A stretch of 64,000 bases of DNA. Source: DASXYG01 sp036502625 (lineage in GTDB: Bacteria; Actinomycetota; Actinomycetes; Streptosporangiales; Streptosporangiaceae). A program made the translations under genes and the position numbers. Positions within the stretch are counted from its first letter, which is position 1. Each line of letters opens with the position of its first letter. The DNA is taken from contig DASXYG010000095.1 of the NCBI GenBank assembly GCA_036502625.1, positions 186,001 to 250,000 of the forward strand, given 5' to 3'. The notes under the pieces were generated by a model. It saw only the letters and a list, made by a program, of their open reading frames with translations. It was not told the DNA's origin and did no database searches. Positions 58,653 to 64,000 of this stretch are shown here, one piece after another.

Positions 58653-59621
58653 ATGCCCGTACCGCTCGTCATCGACACCGACACCGCGCAGGACGACTGC
58701 GTGGCGCTCCTCGTCGGCCTGCTCGACCCGGCCGCCGACCTGCGCGCGATCACCATGGTCGCCGGGAACGTCGGCTTCGCCCAGCAGGTGCGCAACGCCT
58801 TCCTCACGCTCAACATGGCCGGTCGGCTCGGCGAGGTCCCCGTCCACCTGGGCGGCCGCGCGCCGCTGTGCCGCCCGTGGGTGAGCGCGGAGAACGTCCA
58901 CGGCGACGGGTCGGGCGGGCTGGCCATGGACGACTCCGGCTGCGCGCCGGACCCCGAGCGCGCCGTGGACGCGCTCGTACGGCTGGCCAGGGCGTACGCC
59001 GGCGAGCTCAACGTCGTGTGCATCGGGCCGCTGACGAACATCGCGATGGCCGCGCTGCTGGACCCGGAGTTCGCACGGAACGTCCGCACGCTCTACGTCA
59101 TGGGCGGCTCGAACAACGCGCGCGGCAACATCACGGCGGCGGCCGAGTTCAACTTCTACGTCGACCCGGAGGCGGCGAAGGCGGTCTTCGCGGCCGGGTT
59201 CGACACCGTGGTCGTGCCGTGGGCGCCGCTGACCCTGCGCGATGCCGTGTTCGCCCAGCCGCGGCTCGACGAGATCGCCGCGCTCGGCACCCCCCTGTCG
59301 GCGTTCTTCACCCGCATCTGCGCCGCCACCCTGGACTTCGACCGGCGGGTCGGCATCGACGGCACCACCCACCCCGACTCCCTCACGGCGTCGGTGCTGC
59401 TCCACCCCGAGCTGGCCGTGCGTACCGGCCGCTACCACGTGGACGTCGAGACCGCCGGCGAGCTGACCCGCGGCTACGCGGCCATGTCGTGGGGCGTGCA
59501 CGGGCAGGAGCCGAACGCGACCGTCGTGGAGGAGGCCGACGCGGACGGGTTCTTCGCATACCTGAAAGGACTGCTCGCCACGCCGGTGTCCCCCGTACGC
59601 GAAGTGTCCGGTTTGTACTAG
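58653..59621 (+). CDS. Nucleoside hydrolase (inosine-uridine preferring type)
   Basis: A 322-residue nucleoside N-ribohydrolase. The calcium-binding N-terminus VIDTDTAQDDCVALLVGLLD (DTDxxxDD), VAGNVGFAQQVRNAF, CIGPLTNIAMA, YVMGGSNNARGNITAAAEFNFYVDPEAA and VPWAPL are all typical. Near the C-terminus, where H-D-P is usual, it reads THPDSLTAS, a small shift in the substrate pocket. It hydrolyses purine or pyrimidine nucleosides to base and ribose for salvage. The promoter is unclear; it is divergent from ligD across a hairpin. Confidence 0.92.
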   Translation: MPVPLVIDTDTAQDDCVALLVGLLDPAADLRAITMVAGNVGFAQQVRNAFLTLNMAGRLGEVPVHLGGRAPLCRPWVSAENVHGDGSGGLAMDDSGCAPDPERAVDALVRLARAYAGELNVVCIGPLTNIAMAALLDPEFARNVRTLYVMGGSNNARGNITAAAEFNFYVDPEAAKAVFAAGFDTVVVPWAPLTLRDAVFAQPRLDEIAALGTPLSAFFTRICAATLDFDRRVGIDGTTHPDSLTASVLLHPELAVRTGRYHVDVETAGELTRGYAAMSWGVHGQEPNATVVEEADADGFFAYLKGLLATPVSPVREVSGLY

Positions 59622-59625
59622 TATC

Positions 59626-59641
59626 TCGAACAAAGGTTCGG
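59626..59641. promoter_or_regulatory. SOS (LexA) box candidate upstream of a small gene
   Basis: TCGAAC-AAAG-GTTCGG matches TCGAAC-N4-GTTCGA at 11 of 12 positions, with the CGAAC...GTTCG core perfect. It directly follows TAGTAT (59619-59624), a possible -10, and lies 52 bp before the small gene at 59693. Confidence 0.6.
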
Positions 59642-59692
59642 ATCGCCTTCCCCCGAGGATCCGCAATGGTCCCGATCGCCGGGGAGGCGGAC

Positions 59693-59857
59693 ATGCGGAT
59701 GCGCGTGGTGCTCGACATCGATATCGATCTGGACGTCTGGCGGACGAAGTACGGCGAGCGGACGTCCGCCGACCTCGAGGTCGGCGAGTACGTCTACCGG
59801 CTCGTCGCGTTCTCCGACCGCCTGGCCGACTGCGGCGCGGACGTCCGCGCGAAGTAG
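59693..59857 (+). CDS. 54-residue small acidic protein behind an SOS-like box
   Basis: A short frame starting MRMRVVLDIDIDLDVWRTKYGE and continuing with VGEYVYRLVAFSDRLADCG. The alternating VVLDIDIDLDVW pattern suggests a beta strand, followed by a mixed helix. GGGGAGG lies 5-11 bases before the ATG, an excellent ribosome site; an upstream in-frame ATG at 59666 has none. I recognise no family. It lies directly downstream of an SOS-like box and a possible -10, so damage induction is a reasonable hypothesis. Confidence 0.62.
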   Translation: MRMRVVLDIDIDLDVWRTKYGERTSADLEVGEYVYRLVAFSDRLADCGADVRAK

Positions 59858-59916
59858 CGCGCGAGGGTGCCGTGCGACACGGACACGCGCGCGGTACGGC
59901 TGGCATGCTGGGCGCG

Positions 59917-60489
59917 ATGTCCGAGAACACCCCGTACGACCCGCCCGGCCGGCGGGGGCCGGTGCACGTCGGCTACCGCCGCGGCGCCGCGTCCCTGCGC
60001 CAGTTCGCGCTGGTGTGCCTGCTGTTCGCGGCCGCCACGGCGCTGATCGTCGACGACGGCCGCGACGACGGCATGGCCTACGTAGCCGTGGTGCCCGCAG
60101 CGGTCTTCGTGTACTTCACGGCGATGGCCGTGCGCGCGTACTGGCGGAGCGCGCGCGGGCGGCCGCTGCTCACGCTCGACGACGACGGCGTGACGCTGCA
60201 CTCCGCGCGGGTGACGCTGCCGTGGGCGAACGTCGCCGAGGTCAAGATCGTCACGGCGCCGGCCGGCGTCCGTACGGTGATCTTCGTGGCCCGCGACGAC
60301 GACGCCGTACTCGACGCGCTGCGCGGCCCGGCGCGGCAGTTCGCCAAGGACGGCATCGCCCGCGTGGGCGGGCCGGTCTTCGCCCGCGCCCACGACCTGG
60401 CCATGCCGTTGGAGGAGCTGCTCAGCGCCGTGCACCGGTTCACCGGGGTGCCGATCAACCAGCGGTACACCACCCCGCGCCTGAGCTAG
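59917..60489 (+). CDS. Membrane protein with C-terminal PH-like domain (STM3941-type)
   Basis: A 190-residue protein with two predicted membrane helices (LRQFALVCLLFAAATALIV at residues ~26-44 and MAYVAVVPAAVFVYFTAMAV at ~53-72). The C-terminal ~110 residues contain LLTLDDDGVTLHSARVTLPWANVAEVKIVTAP, the pattern of bacterial PH-like/STM3941 domains. The start is the internal ATG at 59917. No enzymatic residues are evident; such proteins may sense or bind at the membrane. It overlaps the convergent pirin gene by 4 bp. Confidence 0.8.
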   Translation: MSENTPYDPPGRRGPVHVGYRRGAASLRQFALVCLLFAAATALIVDDGRDDGMAYVAVVPAAVFVYFTAMAVRAYWRSARGRPLLTLDDDGVTLHSARVTLPWANVAEVKIVTAPAGVRTVIFVARDDDAVLDALRGPARQFAKDGIARVGGPVFARAHDLAMPLEELLSAVHRFTGVPINQRYTTPRLS

Positions 60490-61499
60490 CCGGGGCGGCC
60501 CGGGTGCGGGCGGTAGCGCGGCCGGGCGCGCAGGTGCGCGTTCGGGAGCGCGGGCGCGGGCAGCGGCGCGCCGTCGTAGCCGTGCACGACGCCGAACCGC
60601 GACGCCGGGTCGGCGGCCACGCGGTCGGCCTCCCAGTCGGCGCGCGCCGCCACGATCTCCTCGTGGGTGCGGCCCACCAGGTTCCACCACATGACCAGCG
60701 GCTCCTCGAACGGCTCGCCGCCGATCACCAGGGCGTGCGCGGGCGACTCGGCGGTGATCTCCAGCTCGCGGCCGCCGCGGCCGAGGTAGAGCATGGTGCC
60801 GGCGGTGATCCGGTGGCCGCGTACGGCAAGCGGTGCGTCGAGCGCGAGGACGGCGTGCTCGTACGCGGTGTCGAGCGGGAGCCGTACGCCCTCCGCACCG
60901 GTGAGCGCGACCTCCGCGCCCATCAGCGGCGTGTACGCGCGGGCGGGTGAGACGGCGTCGCCGACCCGGCCCATCAGGACCGTGGTCGTGCCGCCGGGCG
61001 CGGACAGCCGGGGCAGGTCCGCGTGGTGCGCGAACGCGGGCGCACCGTTCCGGTCGGACTCGGGGAGCGCCACCCAGAGCTGGACGCCGTGCAGGATCGG
61101 CGTGGCGTCGGGCGGCGACTCCTCGGAGTGGGCGATGCCGCGGCCCGCCGTCATGAGGTTCAGCTCGCCGGGGCGTACGACCTGGGCGTTCCCGAGGCTG
61201 TCGTGGTGGCGGACCTGGCCCTCGACGAGCCAGCTCACCGTCTGCAACCCGATGTGCGGATGCGGGGGGACGCGCATGCCGGCCCGCTCCGTGATGTCCG
61301 TCGGGCCGTACGTGTCGGCGAAGCACCACGCGCCGACCATGCGCCGGTCGCGGTTGGGCAGGCTGCGCAGGACGGGCATCGCGCGCGGACCGCCGAGCGG
61401 CACCTCGCGGGGGTCGAGCACCTCGGCGCGCGGCGTGTCGTCCGGCGCCGGACCGTCGCAGACGGCGCGCTCGACCGGCGCCTGTTCCAGATTGCTCAC
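60486..61499 (-). CDS. Pirin-family protein
   Basis: A 337-residue bicupin. The N-terminal cupin has MRVPPHPHIGLQTVSWLVEGQVRHHDSLGNAQVVRPGELNLMTAGRGIAHSEES, which includes the pirin metal ligands (two His in PHPHIG, His in RHHDS, Glu/His in GIAHSE). The C-terminal cupin (AVRGHRITAGTMLYLG; ALVIGGEPFEEPLVMWWNLVGRTHEEI) is less conserved. Bacterial pirins include quercetinases and redox-linked proteins; function here is open. The start is GTG. It is divergent from the BTAD regulator, with only 41 bp between. Confidence 0.93.
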   Translation of the reverse strand: MSNLEQAPVERAVCDGPAPDDTPRAEVLDPREVPLGGPRAMPVLRSLPNRDRRMVGAWCFADTYGPTDITERAGMRVPPHPHIGLQTVSWLVEGQVRHHDSLGNAQVVRPGELNLMTAGRGIAHSEESPPDATPILHGVQLWVALPESDRNGAPAFAHHADLPRLSAPGGTTTVLMGRVGDAVSPARAYTPLMGAEVALTGAEGVRLPLDTAYEHAVLALDAPLAVRGHRITAGTMLYLGRGGRELEITAESPAHALVIGGEPFEEPLVMWWNLVGRTHEEIVAARADWEADRVAADPASRFGVVHGYDGAPLPAPALPNAHLRARPRYRPHPGRPG

Positions 61500-61540
61500 C
61501 GGACCACCGTACGTCGCGCGGTGCTGGACAATCGTTGCGT

Positions 61541-64000
61541 GTGGTTCGGTGTGCTCGGTCCGCTTGAGGTCCGCGACGCCGACGGCGCCGCGGTCGCCGT
61601 CGGCGGTTCGCGTGCGCGCGCTCTGCTGGTGGCGCTGGTCCTTGAGGCGGGCCGGGTGGTGCCGCTGGAGCGGCTGATCGACGCCCAGTACGGCGCGGCG
61701 CCCCCGGCGGGCGCCGCCAACGCCGTCCAGGCCCAGGTCTCGCGGCTGCGCCGCGTCCTGCCGCCGGACCTGATCACGTACGACGGCACCGGCTACCGCC
61801 TCGCGGCCGACCCGTCCGAGGTCGACGCCCACGCGTTCGAGCGCCTCGCCGCGACCGGCCGCCGCCTGCTGTCCGACGGCGCACCGTCCGCCGCGGTGGA
61901 GCCGCTGGCCGAGGCGCTGGCCCTCTGGCGCGGCCCCGCCCTGGCCGACCTCTCCGCCGACCCCGGCGCGGGCGACGACGGGGGCGTCGCGGCGCGGCTG
62001 GAGGAGCTGCGGCTCGGCGCCGTCGAGGACCTCGCCGAGGCGCGGCTGGCCACCGGCGACGGGCAGGCGCTGGCCGACCTGCGCCACCACGTGGCCGCGC
62101 ACCCGCTGCGCGAGCGTCCGGTGGGGCTGCTCATGCGGGGCCTGCACACGGAGGGCCGCCGCGCGGAGGCGCTGGCCCTCTACGCGGAGACCCAGCGGAT
62201 CCTCGGCGACGAGCTCGGCACGGACCCGTCACCGGAGCTGGCAGCCGTCCACCTGGACATCCTCACCGCCGGCGGCACCCGGGGGCCCGCCGCGCGGGAA
62301 CCGCTCCGTACCGCGCCCGTGCCGCCGCCCGCGGCGCTCACCAGCTTCGTCGGCCGCGCGGACGAACTGGCCCGGCTTGCCGCCCTGGCCGGCGACGACG
62401 GCCCGCGCCTGGTCACCGTCCTCGGGCCGGGCGGCATGGGCAAGACCCGCCTGGCCGCCGAGGCCGCGACCCGCGTTCTCCGTCCCGGCGCGGAGGTCTG
62501 CTTCGCCGACCTCGCCCCCCTCGGCGCCACGTCGGAGGCGGAGGTGGCGCAGACGGTGCTGGGGGCGCTCGGCGTGCGCGACGGCGGCTACCGGCGCAGC
62601 CCGGATCCGCCCGCCGAGCGGCTGGTGTCCGCCCTGTCAGGACGCGACCTGCTGCTCATCCTCGACAACTGCGAGCACGTCCTCGGCGCCGCCGCGGCCC
62701 TGACCCGTACGCTGCTGGCCGCCTGCCCGGGGCTGCGCGTGCTGGCCACCAGCCGCGAGCCGCTCGGCATCACCGGCGAGACGCTGGTCCCGCTCGCGCC
62801 GCTCGCCGCGCCCACCGCGCCGGAGGCCGCGCTCGACGCGCCCGCGGTGCGGCTGTTCGCGGACCGGGCCGCCGCCGTACGCCCCGGGTTCACGGTGGAC
62901 GCGGCGAACGCCGCCGCCGTCGCGCGGGTCTGCGCCGCGCTCGACGGGCTGCCGCTGGCGATCGAGCTCGCCGCGGCGCGGCTGCGCACCTACACCGTGG
63001 ACGACCTCGCGGCCCGGCTCGCCGCGGACGACCGGTTCGCGCTGCTGTCGCGCGGCGACCGTACGGCCGCGGCGCGGCACCGCACGCTGCGCGCGGTCGT
63101 GGAGTGGAGCTGGGCGCCGCTCACACCGGAGGAGCAGGCGATGGCGCGGCGGTTCGCGGTGTTCACCGGGGGCGCCACCGGGGCGGCTGCCGAGGCGGTC
63201 TGCGGCGGCGACCCGGACGTCCTTGCGGACCTGGTGGACCGGTCGCTGGTGGAGTTCGACGGCCGCCGCTACCGCATGCTGTCCACGATCCGGCTGTTCT
63301 GCGCGGAGAAGCTGGCCGCCTCAGGCGAGGAGGAGCGCGTACGGGCCGCGCACGCCGCGTACGCCCTCGACCTGGCCCGCCGCGCCGACCCGCACCTGCG
63401 CCGCGCCGAGCAGCTCGACTGGCTGGCCGCGCTGTCCGCCGACCACGGCAACCTGCTCGGCGCGCTGCGCTGGGCCCGCGACGGCGACCCGGACACCGGG
63501 CTGCGGCTGATCGCCGCGCTGGCCACGTACCTGTGGCTGAGCGGCCACCGGGCGGACGCCGGGCCGGACGCCGCCGCGCTCCTCGACCACGCGCGCGCGT
63601 CCCTCGGCACCGGCGGCCGTACGGAGACGGGGCTGGCGGAGGAGTACCTCATGTGCGTGGTGCACGCGGTGCCGCGCGCGGCGCCCGAGCACTGGGCGCG
63701 CGGCATGGAGGTCGTCCAGACGATGGACGGGCCGCGCCGCTACCCGTTCGCCGTCGCGCTGTGGGGCATGGCCGCCGGACCTCCCGGCCCGCAGAGCCGC
63801 AACGCCGAGCAGATCTTCGGCCCCGACCCGTGGAACCGCGCCCTGATCCGCCTCAGCAACGCGCTGATGACCTGGTTCGACGGCATACCCGCCGCGACCG
63901 AGCCGGAGTTCGCGTCCGTCCTGACCGCCTTCCGCGACCTGGGCGAACGCTGGGGCATGGCCCAGTGCCTCGACTGGCTGGCCGTCCTCGCGAGCTGGCA
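61541..64000 (+). CDS. BTAD/SARP-type regulator with NB-ARC ATPase domain (3' end outside window)
   Basis: An open frame of 820 residues running off the window edge. Residues ~1-90 are an OmpR-like winged helix (MWFGVLGPLEVRDADG; VQAQVSRLRRVLP), ~90-245 the BTAD domain, ~265-530 an NB-ARC ATPase with Walker A GPGGMGKT (296-303) and Walker B LLLILDN (371-377), followed by helical repeats. This is the AfsR-like large-SARP architecture, usually an activator of secondary metabolism or stress genes. The start GTG at 61541 lacks a clear ribosome site and the mRNA may be leaderless. It is divergent from pirin. C-terminal TPR-like repeats continue beyond base 64000. Confidence 0.9.

Overview
The window is very G+C-rich, densely coded DNA with frequent GTG starts, ATGA/GTGA stop-start overlaps and many divergent regulator-target pairs. 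Together with EshA-like shell genes, an ECF42-type sigma factor, a stand-alone LigD polymerase domain, IpdAB-type steroid genes and a BTAD-type regulator, this points to a filamentous actinomycete chromosome. A member of the Streptosporangiales/Thermomonosporaceae seems most likely, but that is inference. I see no rRNA, tRNA, CRISPR array, transposase or prophage.

Layout, left to right. 1-3502: the 3' end of a nitroreductase, an Old Yellow Enzyme, and a CGNR regulator divergent from a drug exporter. 3504-10457 (minus strand): a six-gene operon with two family 2B (EshA-like, cyclic-nucleotide-binding) encapsulin shell proteins, a short-chain prenyl diphosphate synthase, IspH, a 2-methylisoborneol-type terpene synthase and geranyl diphosphate C2-methyltransferase. 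This is a methylated-monoterpene pathway packaged with its own precursor supply and nanocompartment. 10827-13561: two class A beta-lactamases in tandem and an iron-box-controlled siderophore-interacting protein. 13697-16104: a YCII protein, its ECF42-like sigma factor and a likely target (DUF899). 16168-20942: TetR-controlled oxidoreductase modules and a tiny membrane protein.

21120-28707 is rich in DNA repair: a short UvrA paralogue without the UvrB-binding domain, an AlkB homologue behind an SOS-like box, an O6-alkylguanine transferase and a small Ada-domain protein that lacks the acceptor cysteine. 28832-33880 is an amino-acid importer operon with an RraA-type aldolase and an aminotransferase. 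33874-40966 holds an Lrp regulator, an EamA exporter, two aldo-keto reductases, an unusual MerR-sliding-clamp fusion, an SDR, a hydrolase and a luciferase-like enzyme.

42132-46424 is a steroid CD-ring degradation operon (echA20-ipdA-ipdB-ipdC) beside a FadR/GntR regulator. A near-identical 13-bp motif lies in front of both this cluster and the SDR at 38314-39066. 46415-54459: a CMD-family protein, a MarR pair, alkanesulfonate genes, a TetR-controlled drug exporter and a FadD5-like ligase. 54699-64000: a Tat-exported phospholipase C fused to a beta-propeller, LigD polymerase domain, nucleoside hydrolase, a small possibly SOS-controlled protein, pirin, and a truncated BTAD/NB-ARC regulator.

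Two long gene-free spacers, 23610-24795 and 40967-42131, both lie between convergent genes. They carry arrays of a shared ~65-bp repeat that starts just 3' of stop codons and always reads in the direction of the preceding gene. The second spacer also holds three copies of a ~300-bp repeat with a terminator-like hairpin. Three genes contain short in-frame insertions, two of them hairpin-forming.
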